Shown here: piece after piece, positions 43,484 to 52,330 of the stretch | Position numbering within the stretch: position 1 is the first letter of the stretch | Layout: each line of letters begins with the position of its first letter | Assembly: GCA_963715655.1 (NCBI GenBank) | Contig: OY970262.1 | Coordinates: forward strand, 1-64,000 | DNA: 64,000 nucleotides | Reading direction: 5' to 3' | Source: JANQPD01 sp963715655 | GTDB taxonomy: Bacteria > Bacteroidota > Bacteroidia > Flavobacteriales > Schleiferiaceae | Notes under the pieces: generated by a model | Seen by the model: the letters and a program-made list of their open reading frames with translations, nothing else | What the model was told of the DNA's origin: nothing | The model's database searches: none | Program-made: the position numbers and the translations under genes

Positions 43484-44893
43484 TTAGTCAAACAAATTCA
43501 CTAAAGTTCTGTAACCCGGCTGATCTGCATACCAGTCAGCAAAAGTGTTACCTGAACTCTGCGCCCAAGCGGCAAATTTATTGTGTACGTTTACGATGTC
43601 TTTCTTTTCTGCCGGATAATCAAATTTTACCGGAGTGGCAATTGCCCAAGGAAAGTTATTTACTGTTTTGTAGTAACGGCCAGCACCAGGGTTTGAGTCA
43701 TCATCTCCTGTACCAAACAACGTTACATCAGCTAAATCGGTAGGCGCTTTATCTGCTAAGTGAATTTCTTGACCGCGCACTCTATTCTTAATCATAAACG
43801 GATTCAAGTTAGAAGCGTTAGCTAAACTTACTCCACTAGATAAACTTACGGTCATTCTAACGGTATCACTTATAGCCACAGCTTGACCTTTAGAAGTATT
43901 GTAAAACTGACCACCATTACGGTTAATTACACTTTCTACATTATCAAAAGGAATAACCACTAAATTGGTTTGACCAGCTTCTGCACCATTTGCACCTATA
44001 GTGATATAATTTTCTGTAATAGAAGAACCCGTTACCGAAGTAACTTTGCCGGCTGCAATGCCAGGAAATTCAATACCTAAACCATTAATTACACCGGCAC
44101 CAACTGCACGCACATACACTTTTGCTTTCATCTCTACCACATCATTAGCAGCATTCATCACAAATTCTACTAAATAATCTGTAACTAAATCGTTAAAATC
44201 ATAGTCACCTTGAGCCGGCCATAAATCTTCAAAAGATACAGAACCGTAACCACCACCGTTTGTAAACACACGGTATGCGCGGGTAACATCATTAGGAAAT
44301 GCATCTTGGTCATCAGAAACACCATCGCCATCTGCATCAGCCACCGTGGAAATAGGTAAACAATTGTTGCCAGGATCAGATGCATAGGTAGCATTAGTAA
44401 TAACTATATCATCTAAATGTCCACGGCCTTGTCCACCTGTACCATAATGTTGAAAAGCAACGCGGTAAATACCGGTACTTCCAACTGTAATATTAGTTTC
44501 CGTTTGTACTGAACCATCTGTATAAGTATGTTGAAAAATTGGTGCACTTTCCACACCGTTTACGTCAACTAAAACGATGTCTAAAAAGCGATCATCTTGG
44601 CTTCTGTAACTACTAATTTTATGCGTAAGGCTTATTGTGGCACCCGCTTTAATATCTAAAAAAGGAGTAAGCACCTCTTTTTTACTAGTAAGGCTAGTAG
44701 CCTGACCTGAACGTGTACTTGACCCTCCATTTATTGCATCATTGCTTTTTACATCTGTTCCAAAAAACTGCCAGCAATTGCTCCATAAAGCATTGCGATT
44801 ATTGTGGCTATCAAAATTTTCAGAAAAATTTTGGGCATTGGCTCCTATAGAACTTAATAGTAGGCCTGCTGCTATGTATTTTATTGTTTTCAT
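43484..44893 (-). CDS. LruC-domain secreted protein
   Basis: 469 residues with signal peptide MKTIKYIAAGLLLSSIGANAQ. Residues ~22-165 resemble a carbohydrate-binding or MAM-like jelly roll (HLDDIVITNA at its end). A calcium-binding thrombospondin-type-3-like stretch follows (ADADGDGVSDDQDAFPNDVT). The C-terminal LruC domain (DUF4842) contains WPAQGDYDFNDLV and the terminal HNKFAAWAQSSG ... YRTLVNLFD. No T9SS sorting domain is seen, so it may stay periplasmic or be held by its partner. It is translated after the lipoprotein at 44919 with 25 bases between them. Confidence 0.85.
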   Translation of the reverse strand: MKTIKYIAAGLLLSSIGANAQNFSENFDSHNNRNALWSNCWQFFGTDVKSNDAINGGSSTRSGQATSLTSKKEVLTPFLDIKAGATISLTHKISSYRSQDDRFLDIVLVDVNGVESAPIFQHTYTDGSVQTETNITVGSTGIYRVAFQHYGTGGQGRGHLDDIVITNATYASDPGNNCLPISTVADADGDGVSDDQDAFPNDVTRAYRVFTNGGGYGSVSFEDLWPAQGDYDFNDLVTDYLVEFVMNAANDVVEMKAKVYVRAVGAGVINGLGIEFPGIAAGKVTSVTGSSITENYITIGANGAEAGQTNLVVIPFDNVESVINRNGGQFYNTSKGQAVAISDTVRMTVSLSSGVSLANASNLNPFMIKNRVRGQEIHLADKAPTDLADVTLFGTGDDDSNPGAGRYYKTVNNFPWAIATPVKFDYPAEKKDIVNVHNKFAAWAQSSGNTFADWYADQPGYRTLVNLFD

Positions 44894-44918
44894 TTTTAAA
44901 ATTTCTGTTGATTGAGGA

Positions 44919-45323
44919 TTAATCTAAATCTGAATTATCTATTACCGGAATAAAATCAAAAGAAGCTTGATTTCCGTTAATAACAACTTCCTTGTCAGCC
45001 AAACCAAATTGAACTTTTACTTTTTTAGCATCTGTTGGTATAGTAAAATCAATACTAGAGGCTTGATCTCTGCGCACCATTTGTTTGGTTAGCACATTGC
45101 CCGACATATCTTTTACGGTAAGCATACCTGAGCGATTATTTGCTCCGGTAACTTTCTCTAAATTTAGGGTTACCGTTTTTACCGCTGAGTAGTTAAAACC
45201 AGCATCAACTTTCATATCTTGAAAGTTTGAAACCTCGTTGTTTACTGGCGATGGAGTTTTTTCCTCTGGCTTACACGCTATTACCGCTGTGGCAAGTAAA
45301 CCGATGTAAAATACTTTTTTCAT
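44919..45323 (-). CDS. Small lipoprotein, N-terminal partner of the LruC protein
   Basis: 134 residues. The lipobox LLATAVIAC puts the lipidated Cys at residue 17. The mature part (NFQDMKVDAGFNYSAVKTVT, then LNLEKVTGANNRSGMLTVKD) resembles the short beta-domain that LruC proteins of other Bacteroidota carry at their own N-terminus. Here it appears as a separate gene immediately upstream. The function is unknown. A reversed -7 box (TACTTTTG on the minus strand) lies at 45359-45366. Confidence 0.7.
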   Translation of the reverse strand: MKKVFYIGLLATAVIACKPEEKTPSPVNNEVSNFQDMKVDAGFNYSAVKTVTLNLEKVTGANNRSGMLTVKDMSGNVLTKQMVRRDQASSIDFTIPTDAKKVKVQFGLADKEVVINGNQASFDFIPVIDNSDLD

Positions 45324-45358
45324 ATTATTAAAAAATTTGTTTCATTTGAACACGGGTA

Positions 45359-45366
45359 CAAAAGTA
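45359..45366 (-). promoter_or_regulatory. -7 box of the lipoprotein-LruC operon
   Basis: Minus-strand TACTTTTG matches TAnnTTTG and lies 35 bases before the lipoprotein start. Confidence 0.45.
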
Positions 45367-45526
45367 ATATTTATGCCAATTAGTAAAACATTGATTTACA
45401 GATTAATCTTACTTTTTCGTTTTCCCTTAATGGGAATATCTACCTTAAGGTTGGGACTGCTAGCTGTTACAGCGCATTAATTTAAGCTTTGCCTTTTCTA
45501 TCTTTACCACCTTTTAATATTTGCGC

Positions 45527-47755
45527 ATGCATTTGTACCCGGCTACCTTAGCTGATGATTTAGATTTTAATGTTATAAAGCAGCAGCTTAAAAGTTTTTG
45601 CCAAACCAATATGGCAAAAGAATTGGCTATAAACCTTGTGCCTGAAGCAAATTTTGAAACCATACAGGCCAAACTTCAGCAAACACATGAAATCTTACAG
45701 TTGGCCGAAGCGGGTGCCACCTTTCCTTCTACCCTGTTTACCAGCGTTGCTACCTCTGCACATTTGCTCAAAACATCAGGCGTGGTGCTAGAAGAAGAAA
45801 AGCTTGCGGATATACGTAGCGTATGCCTTACCTATGAGCAAGTATATACTTTTTGCGATAAAAAAAAATCGTTGCTTCCGCAGATTTGGGATTTGATAAG
45901 TTACGTGCTGCCTGAAAAAGTAATTCCTATATATATAAACCAAGTGTTAGATGAGCGGGCAGTGGTAAAAAGCTCAGCATCTAAAGCTTTGGCAAAAATT
46001 AGGACTGATTTAGGAAAAAGCCGTCAGGCTGCCGATAGGATTTTTGATCGCGCCATGAAAAAATATCAAAGTCGTGGTTTATTAATAGATTTTAATGAGT
46101 CGGTTTCAGAAAACCGCAGAGTACTAGCGGTACAAAGCAGTTATAAAGGTCAGGTGCAAGGTATTTTCCACGGCAGTAGTAGTAAGCAAAGTGTAGTGTA
46201 TGTGGAGCCGGGCGAAACGGTGGAAGTGAACAACCAAATTGCCTATTTAATTGATGAAGAAAAGCAGGAAATAAGGCGCATTTTACGCGAACTTAGTAAG
46301 CAGCTTGCACCCTACAACAGCTTCCTCACTACTCTTGAGCATAAATTGGTAGCCTTAGATTTTATAAAAGCAAAGGCACTTTTTGCCAAACGCGAAGAGG
46401 CTAGTTTGCCGCTGCTTAAAGCAGATGGTGAAACCGAACTTTTGCAAGCGTACAATCCGGTTTTAAAAATTTTTAATCGCGATAAGGGCAAATCAACCAT
46501 TCCACTATCGCTAAAGCTAAATGAACACCAAAGAATAATTGTGATTAGTGGCCCTAATGCAGGTGGTAAATCTATTACACTTAAAACATTGGGTTTACTG
46601 CAAATTATGTTGCAAAGCGGATTATTGCTTCCGGTAAATGCAAGCAGTAAATTTAGAGTATATACTACCCTTTTGGGAGATATTGGTGATAGCCAAAGTA
46701 TAGAAAACGAACTGAGTACCTATAGCAGTAAGTTGGAAAAAATGAAATACTTTTTACAACATGCTGATGATCAAAGTTTGCTTTTGTTAGATGAATTTGG
46801 CTCTGGCTCCGACCCGCAATTGGGTAGCAGCTTGGCACAAGTGTTTCTTAAAAAGCTTAATAAATTTGGCACGTATGGGATTTTTACCACGCATTATAAC
46901 GCTATAAAAGCCTTAGCTTCTAAACAAAAAGGTGTAGTAAACGCAGCTATGCTTTTTAATAAAAAAACCTTTAGTCCGGAGTATAAATTGGAAGTAGGAA
47001 ACCCCGGCAGCTCTTACACTTTTGAAGTAGCAGAGCGCACTGGTATTCCAAAGCATATTATTAATGAAGCACGACAATTAACGGACGATACTACCTTGCA
47101 ATTAGATAAGCTATTGGTTGAAATTCAGGAAGATAAGCTTCAATTGGAAAATACCCGCCAAAAGCTAAATGAAGAGCTTAGAACCTTAAAGCGATTAGAA
47201 GAGGAGCGCGCAAAAACCATTGCAAAGCTTGAAGAAAAACTAGGTAAACAAAGCAAGCAGAATGAAGAAAACGACCGCAAAATGTATTGGGGCGTACGTT
47301 TTCAAAAGTTGGTGGAAAGTTGGTTAGATCAGAAAACTCAAAAGGATAAAAAAGCAATTGTAGCTAGGTTTATAGGCATATTAAATCAGCGAGCCGGAGA
47401 AGTAGAAATAGAAGAAAAGAAAACCTTTACTAAAGCTGAAATTCGCAGAGAAAAGAAGCTAGATGAATTAAAACAAGCTCCTGTAAAAGTTGGTGATAAA
47501 GTACGGGTGGTTAGCAGCAATTTAGAGGGAACGGTGGAGGAAATAAAAGGCGAGAAATATAAAATAGCCATTGGCGGCATGATGGTAAGCTGGCTAAATA
47601 GAGGACAATTTATTGACGCTTCAGCTAAGCTAGAATCAGCCAAAAAACCAAGAAACCGCAAGAAAAATCCGCCTAAGCAAAAAGCTAAAGAGAAGGTAAA
47701 CAAGGAGTCAGAAACTAAAAAACCTACAAACCAACCCGAAGCTAAAAAAAAGTAA
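45527..47755 (+). CDS. mutS2: MutS2-type ATPase lacking the Smr domain
   Basis: 742 residues. The start at 45527 (MHLYPATLADDLDFNVIKQQ) is preferred to an in-frame TTG two codons earlier. The N-terminal helical clamp is followed by the MutS ATPase, with Walker A SGPNAGGKSITLK (~343-355) and Walker B LLLLDEFGSGSDP (~421-433), and then a long coiled coil (~515-590). A KOW-like segment (VKVGDKVRVVSSNLEGTVEE) follows. The C-terminus is a Lys/Pro-rich tail, and no Smr nuclease domain is present here or in the bases after the stop. Known MutS2 proteins act on recombination intermediates or collided ribosomes. Confidence 0.9.
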   Translation: MHLYPATLADDLDFNVIKQQLKSFCQTNMAKELAINLVPEANFETIQAKLQQTHEILQLAEAGATFPSTLFTSVATSAHLLKTSGVVLEEEKLADIRSVCLTYEQVYTFCDKKKSLLPQIWDLISYVLPEKVIPIYINQVLDERAVVKSSASKALAKIRTDLGKSRQAADRIFDRAMKKYQSRGLLIDFNESVSENRRVLAVQSSYKGQVQGIFHGSSSKQSVVYVEPGETVEVNNQIAYLIDEEKQEIRRILRELSKQLAPYNSFLTTLEHKLVALDFIKAKALFAKREEASLPLLKADGETELLQAYNPVLKIFNRDKGKSTIPLSLKLNEHQRIIVISGPNAGGKSITLKTLGLLQIMLQSGLLLPVNASSKFRVYTTLLGDIGDSQSIENELSTYSSKLEKMKYFLQHADDQSLLLLDEFGSGSDPQLGSSLAQVFLKKLNKFGTYGIFTTHYNAIKALASKQKGVVNAAMLFNKKTFSPEYKLEVGNPGSSYTFEVAERTGIPKHIINEARQLTDDTTLQLDKLLVEIQEDKLQLENTRQKLNEELRTLKRLEEERAKTIAKLEEKLGKQSKQNEENDRKMYWGVRFQKLVESWLDQKTQKDKKAIVARFIGILNQRAGEVEIEEKKTFTKAEIRREKKLDELKQAPVKVGDKVRVVSSNLEGTVEEIKGEKYKIAIGGMMVSWLNRGQFIDASAKLESAKKPRNRKKNPPKQKAKEKVNKESETKKPTNQPEAKKK

Positions 47756-48009
47756 TAATACCAATTACTGTGAAAAATGTCGCATGGAAAATGAATCCTA
47801 AAGTATTCTGTTGAGAGGTGTTTTAAGGAACATTTATATGACATTTAAAACACATTAGACATACGTTTCTTCTGCACGCGATGTTTCATCCGCGCACCGT
47901 TCGGCTTTTTTAATGGTTATAATAAATGCGCAACTTTTTGTTTTAATTCTGGCAAAACCATTTGGTTGTATATCTTTAAACCGTAAAAAATGTAATAACC
48001 AATTTTTGT

Positions 48010-49482
48010 ATGTACGCAACTTTACTAAGCCACCAATGGAAGCAAACCATACGCGCTAAAGCTTTTAGCCAAGGCTGGGGGGTAAAAATTTTACTAGGCT
48101 TTTTAGCGGTTTATTTCGGGGGGTCATTTTTAATGTTAGGTATTTTTTTACCTGAAATCCTTACTGATGTTTACCCTGACGAAACTTCCTTAACCGTGCT
48201 TTTCAGTGGGTTTATTCTATACTACGTTTTGGTAGATTTAGCCATGCGCTTTTTTCTGCAAGACCTTAATATGATTACGCTACAGCACTATTTAACCAAA
48301 CCGATTAAAAAAAGTAAACTCATAAATTTTTTGTTGGCCGGTAGCATTTTCAACTTTTTTAATGTGCTGCCGCTACTATTTATTATTCCCTTTGCAATAC
48401 GCGGTGTAGGTGCCGAGTTTGGTGCAACCACTGCGCTCATTTGGTTAATCAGTATGTTATTTGTTGTTGGTTTTAACCACTTTTTAGCCATTTATATAAA
48501 GCGCGTTGCGGCTGTAAAACAATTGGTTTTTATAGGCTTTGCAGCGGTGGTGGCGGGTCTTTTTGTAGCCAATGCTATGGGTTTTATTGTTTTACGAGAT
48601 TGGTCAATTTCCCTTTTTGGTTCACTCGGTCAGTTGTGGTTTTTGGTGGTTCCGCTTATCGCGATAAGCGCACTTTATGCAGTAAACTACCGCTTTTTAT
48701 TACGCCAAAGTTATATGGACGCTTGGCGCAAAGAGCGTAAAGATGCAAAAACGCAAAACTTCACCTTTTTAGAATCTAAAGGTGTGGTGGGCACTATGAT
48801 GGCCAATGAATTGAAACTTATTTTGCGCAACAAACGCACAAAAACTATTTTATTTTTTACAGGCCTAATGTGTGCCTATGGACTTATTTTCTATACACAA
48901 GAAGAGTACACCGAAGGTTTTGCCATGCTCATTTTTGTAGGTATTTTTATGACGGGCATTTTCATGATTAATTATGGCCAATTTATGGTAGGTTGGGAGA
49001 GTGCTTATTTTGATGGCATCTTAACCAGAGCCTACCCAATAGAAGCTTTTTTTAAAGCAAAATTTTGGCTGTTGGCGGCTTCTTCACTCATTACCTATAT
49101 CATTACTACCGGTTACGTGTATTTTGGAATGAAGGCGCTATACATCAATACTGCAGCCTTTTTATTCAATATAGGCTTTAACACATTTATATTGCTTTAC
49201 GCAAGTACCTATCAAAAAAAGCGGATAGATTTAAGCAAAGGTTCAGCCTTTAATTATCAAGGCACTAGCATTACACAGTTTGTAATTGTGCTACCGCTAA
49301 TGGTATTGCCCATTCTTATTTATTTGCCTTTTGGGTTGTTAGGAAAACCCTATTGGGGCATCATTGCGATGGGTTCCATTGGTTTAATAAGTTTGGCGTT
49401 TTACAAGCAATGGTTTAAAGCTATTGTAACAAATTTTAAAGAAAAGAAATACAAAAATGCAGCTGGTTTCCGCGAAGGTTAG
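48010..49482 (+). CDS. ABC exporter permease, DUF5687 family
   Basis: 490 residues with about ten to twelve transmembrane helices. The start MYATLLSHQWKQTIRAKAF, the central LTKPIKKSKLINFLLAGSIF and LILRNKRTKTILFF are characteristic of the Bacteroidota DUF5687 permeases. It forms the membrane part of an ABC-2-like exporter with the ATPase encoded 87 bases downstream. The substrate is unknown. Upstream (47756-48009) there is no gene, only a possible -7 element TATCTTTA at 47971. Confidence 0.87.
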   Translation: MYATLLSHQWKQTIRAKAFSQGWGVKILLGFLAVYFGGSFLMLGIFLPEILTDVYPDETSLTVLFSGFILYYVLVDLAMRFFLQDLNMITLQHYLTKPIKKSKLINFLLAGSIFNFFNVLPLLFIIPFAIRGVGAEFGATTALIWLISMLFVVGFNHFLAIYIKRVAAVKQLVFIGFAAVVAGLFVANAMGFIVLRDWSISLFGSLGQLWFLVVPLIAISALYAVNYRFLLRQSYMDAWRKERKDAKTQNFTFLESKGVVGTMMANELKLILRNKRTKTILFFTGLMCAYGLIFYTQEEYTEGFAMLIFVGIFMTGIFMINYGQFMVGWESAYFDGILTRAYPIEAFFKAKFWLLAASSLITYIITTGYVYFGMKALYINTAAFLFNIGFNTFILLYASTYQKKRIDLSKGSAFNYQGTSITQFVIVLPLMVLPILIYLPFGLLGKPYWGIIAMGSIGLISLAFYKQWFKAIVTNFKEKKYKNAAGFREG

Positions 49483-49509
49483 GCTGGTAAAAAGTGATTT
49501 GTGAATTAA

Positions 49510-49560
49510 TAAAACCTCCGCGTTTCTCAGCGCACTTTGCGCCTCTGCGGTGAATAAAAC
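49510..49560. repeat. Intergenic 'tctgcggtg' repeat
   Basis: cctccgcgtttctcagcgca and the following ctttgcgcctctgcggtg belong to the class of short GCG-rich repeats found between genes in many environmental bacteria. Related segments recur at 50299-50511. It lies between the permease and ATPase genes without an obvious terminator. Confidence 0.6.
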
Positions 49561-49569
49561 ATAAAAATT

Positions 49570-50298
49570 ATGCAAGAAATAATATCCATAAAAAACATAA
49601 AAAAAACCTACAACGGTGTATCGGTTTTAGATATTCCAGAATTTACATTCCAAGCCGGCCAAAGCCTTGGCTTGGTGGGTAATAATGGTGCGGGAAAAAC
49701 AACTTTGTACCGCTGCATTTTAGATTTAATTCAGCCCGACCAAGGGGAAGTACAAATAAACGGCACCAGCGTGGCCAAAAGTGAAACTTGGAAAAACACC
49801 ACCGGCAGCTTTATTGACGAAGGGTTTTTAATAGATTACCTTACGGCAGATGAGTACTTCGCTTTTATTGGCAAGTTACATGGATTGGAAGCAGCGGAGT
49901 TAAACACATTTTTAGAACCCTACGAAGAGTTTTTTAAAGGAGAAATTCGCAACCGCAAAAAATACATCCGCGACCTAAGTAAAGGGAACCAAAAAAAGGT
50001 TGGGATAGTAGGCGCGCTTATTGGCAATCCAAGCGTTTTAATTTTAGATGAGCCCTTTGCCAATTTAGATCCATCAACCCAATATCAATTACGCGATCAA
50101 CTTAAAAAACTCGACCAAGAAACGGACATTACCATGCTTATTTCTAGTCATGATTTAGGGCACGTAACAGAATTTTGCCAACGCATTGTAATTTTAGATA
50201 AAGGCAGCGTAGTGAAAGACATTACCACCAATAGTGAAACCCTGCGTGAACTTGAGGAGTTTTTTGTGAAAAAAGTGCGGGTAAAAGAAGTTAGTTAA
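49570..50298 (+). CDS. ABC transporter ATP-binding protein
   Basis: 242 residues. Walker A GNNGAGKTT (~38-46), signature LSKGNQKKVGIVGA (~138-151), Walker B VLILDEPFANLDP and the switch His in ISSHDLGHV are all present, so it should hydrolyse ATP. Gene order pairs it with the DUF5687 permease at 48010. Confidence 0.94.
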   Translation: MQEIISIKNIKKTYNGVSVLDIPEFTFQAGQSLGLVGNNGAGKTTLYRCILDLIQPDQGEVQINGTSVAKSETWKNTTGSFIDEGFLIDYLTADEYFAFIGKLHGLEAAELNTFLEPYEEFFKGEIRNRKKYIRDLSKGNQKKVGIVGALIGNPSVLILDEPFANLDPSTQYQLRDQLKKLDQETDITMLISSHDLGHVTEFCQRIVILDKGSVVKDITTNSETLRELEEFFVKKVRVKEVS

Positions 50299-50511
50299 AT
50301 AGTGAAGTAGTTAATTGGGTTCTCGCAAGGTGGCAAAGTAAAATCACCGCAAGGGAGCGGCAAAAGTGTTTAGCCACAGATTACACAAATAAGCACAGAT
50401 TTTTGCGGCAAATAGAACACGGATTTTACGGATAAAGCGGATGAAAACGGGTTTTTTCCTCTGCGTTACTTTGCGTCTTCGCGTCTTTGCGAGACAAATT
50501 AACTAATCATC
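50299..50511. repeat. Intergenic repeat block (cacagatt / tttgcg type)
   Basis: Contains gccacagattacacaaataa, aacacggattttacggataa and ttactttgcgtcttcgcgtc in succession. These phrases recur widely as intergenic repeats across unrelated bacteria. No coding frame is supported. Confidence 0.65.
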
Positions 50512-50517
50512 CTTCCA

Positions 50518-50525
50518 TACCTTTG
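50518..50525 (+). promoter_or_regulatory. -7 box abutting the 50530 gene
   Basis: TACCTTTG ends four bases before the ATG, so the expected transcription start coincides with the start codon and the message would be leaderless. Confidence 0.55.
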
Positions 50526-50529
50526 CCCA

Positions 50530-51030
50530 ATGAAGCATCAAAATCAAGATTTTATAGCGGTGGCCATCGCAGATTATGAAGCTATGCCGCCCGAGGAACA
50601 AGCAAAATTACTAATCCAAATATTAGACGACCAGCCCATTTTAATGGGCTTTATTACCAACCTATCCGATGAATTTACGGATGATGAGCACGAAGCTTTA
50701 GTTGGCGCCACGGTGGTTTTAATTACCGCCTTTATTTCAGCGGGTATTCCAGTCCATATTATTTCCCACCAAATGGTAGATGAAGTAATTCACGAACGCT
50801 TGGAAGCCTATGAAGAAAAAGCCCGGGCAATAGATGATACGCTTGTGATTGAGCAAATAAGTGATAGCCCGAAAGTTTTTGAAGACCTTACAAACTACGG
50901 CCTTTTTAAAAGCGATTTAGCTAAAGACAATTACGAAAGGCGCGAAGCTTTTGCCATAGCCTTAGATACCATTATCGCCATGGTAGAACGTTCGGCTGCC
51001 GCTGAAATAAAAGACGCAGATGAAGCCTGA
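50530..51030 (+). CDS. Acidic protein of unknown function
   Basis: 166 residues, acidic and mostly helical, with one hydrophobic stretch (residues ~60-80, ALVGATVVLITAFISAGIPV). I do not recognise the family. Its end overlaps the start of the PaaI-type thioesterase by 11 bases, so the two are co-translated. Codon use and the -7 box at 50518 are like those of its neighbours. A role connected with the thioesterase or the paa genes is only a guess from position. Confidence 0.75.
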   Translation: MKHQNQDFIAVAIADYEAMPPEEQAKLLIQILDDQPILMGFITNLSDEFTDDEHEALVGATVVLITAFISAGIPVHIISHQMVDEVIHERLEAYEEKARAIDDTLVIEQISDSPKVFEDLTNYGLFKSDLAKDNYERREAFAIALDTIIAMVERSAAAEIKDADEA

Positions 51031-51424
51031 AGCCATCGTACATAAAATGATGGAAAACGATGCTTTTAGCCAATGGCTAGGCATTGAAATACTGGAAAGC
51101 AAGCTCGGCAGTTGCACTTTAAAAATGTTGATCCGTCCAGAAATGACCAATGGTTTTGGCGTTACGCATGGCGGTATTACGTATTCGCTGGCAGATAGTG
51201 CTTTGGCCTTTGCCGCAAACGCCCACGGCATGCAAAGCATGAGCATTGAAACCAGTATTTCGCACCTAAAAAAAGTGGTTGCCGGAGATGTGCTTACCGT
51301 GGTTGCAAAAGAAGTTTCGCTTACGCGGAAAATTGCAGTGTATAACATGAGCATTACTAATCAGAACAAGGAAGTAGTAGCTGATTTTAAAGGCACTGTG
51401 TATAGAAGCAGCAAGGAGTGGTAA
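51020..51424 (+). CDS. paaI: PaaI-type hotdog thioesterase
   Basis: 134 residues of the hotdog fold. The FGVTHGGITYSLADSALAFA segment contains the conserved HGG and catalytic Asp of PaaI thioesterases. In phenylacetate breakdown PaaI hydrolyses stalled or toxic phenylacetyl-CoA derivatives. The symbol rests on this similarity and on the nearby paaJ- and paaY-like genes. A general acyl-CoA thioesterase is the alternative. Confidence 0.78.
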   Translation: MKPEAIVHKMMENDAFSQWLGIEILESKLGSCTLKMLIRPEMTNGFGVTHGGITYSLADSALAFAANAHGMQSMSIETSISHLKKVVAGDVLTVVAKEVSLTRKIAVYNMSITNQNKEVVADFKGTVYRSSKEW

Positions 51425-51431
51425 GATTATT

Positions 51432-51439
51432 TACCTTTG
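51432..51439 (+). promoter_or_regulatory. -7 box of the AbiEii pair
   Basis: TACCTTTG ends seven bases before the ATG at 51447, giving the toxin-antitoxin pair a promoter of its own and almost no leader. Confidence 0.5.
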
Positions 51440-51446
51440 GGTTTGT

Positions 51447-51704
51447 ATGAAAACGGATATAGAAACTAAAGAAAAATCATTTCCAAAATTTAAGCGTGTC
51501 TTGTTTTGGGATACGCGCTTGGAGGATATTGATCCTGTGAAACACAAAAAGTGGATAGTTTCGAGAATTATGCATAGAGGTTGGATTGATGACTTTAGAA
51601 AAATTGAGGAATACTATGGCAAGGAGGAAATTCTCAACTTAATACCCGAAATTCGTTGGCAGGATTCAAAAACCGAGCATTATTTCACGAAAGTGTACAA
51701 CTAA
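51447..51704 (+). CDS. Putative antitoxin (DUF6922-like)
   Basis: 85 residues. FKRVLFWDTRLEDIDPVKHK, then KWIVSRIMHRGWIDDFRKIE, is the pattern of the small DUF6922-type proteins that commonly precede AbiEii toxins in Bacteroidota. The toxin gene begins on the base after its stop. It probably neutralises that protein, by analogy with AbiEi, though it lacks an obvious DNA-binding wing. Confidence 0.7.
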   Translation: MKTDIETKEKSFPKFKRVLFWDTRLEDIDPVKHKKWIVSRIMHRGWIDDFRKIEEYYGKEEILNLIPEIRWQDSKTEHYFTKVYN

Positions 51705-52310
51705 ATGTTTTTAGAAACCCTTTACCCAAAAACTAAAAAACTGTTTGATCAACTTACTCAGTTTGCTCCTTTAAACGGTTTTAGATTAGTAGGAGGAACC
51801 GCTTTAGCACTGCAGTTAGGGCATAGGAAGTCAATAGATTTAGACTTCTTTAATCCTGAAAAGGTGGATTTGGAAAGCTTAAGAACGGCTTTTGAAAACT
51901 CATTTAAAACAGAAATTGTACAGTCATTTCCCGCTGGTTTGCTCATGATGGTTGATGGTGTTAAAGTTGATATAATCCGACACAACTATCCATGGCTACA
52001 AGAGCCATTAAACTACAATACTTTACAAATAGCACAGCTTAAAGATATTTCTGCTATGAAGGTAAATGCAATCTGTGGTCGTGGCAGTAAAAAAGACTTT
52101 TTCGACATTTATTTTTTATTGCAATATTTCAGCATAAACGAAATCGCTGAATTTTTTGTAAAAAAGTATGCGAATTACAACCCAATGATGGTGCTAAAAA
52201 GTTTGGCCTACTTTCAAGATGCAGAAGAAGACCCACATCCAGATATGCTTAAAAAAGTATCATGGGAAAAAGTAAAGGCAACACTCTTAGCTGAAACAAA
52301 AAAATTATAA
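51705..52310 (+). CDS. AbiEii/AbiGii-family nucleotidyltransferase toxin
   Basis: 201 residues. The nucleotidyltransferase signature is visible: GGTALALQLGHRKSIDLDFF with Gly30-Gly31, Asp45 and Asp47. The downstream AMKVNAICGRGSKKDFFDIY carries the conserved Lys and Lys-Asp-x-x-Asp. Family members modify tRNA or other substrates and act as toxins or in phage abortive infection. All the key residues are present. With the gene before it, it forms a compact two-gene module lying between paaI and the thiolase gene. Confidence 0.86.
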   Translation: MFLETLYPKTKKLFDQLTQFAPLNGFRLVGGTALALQLGHRKSIDLDFFNPEKVDLESLRTAFENSFKTEIVQSFPAGLLMMVDGVKVDIIRHNYPWLQEPLNYNTLQIAQLKDISAMKVNAICGRGSKKDFFDIYFLLQYFSINEIAEFFVKKYANYNPMMVLKSLAYFQDAEEDPHPDMLKKVSWEKVKATLLAETKKL

Positions 52311-52330
52311 CAAACCTCTCAAACAAAAAA

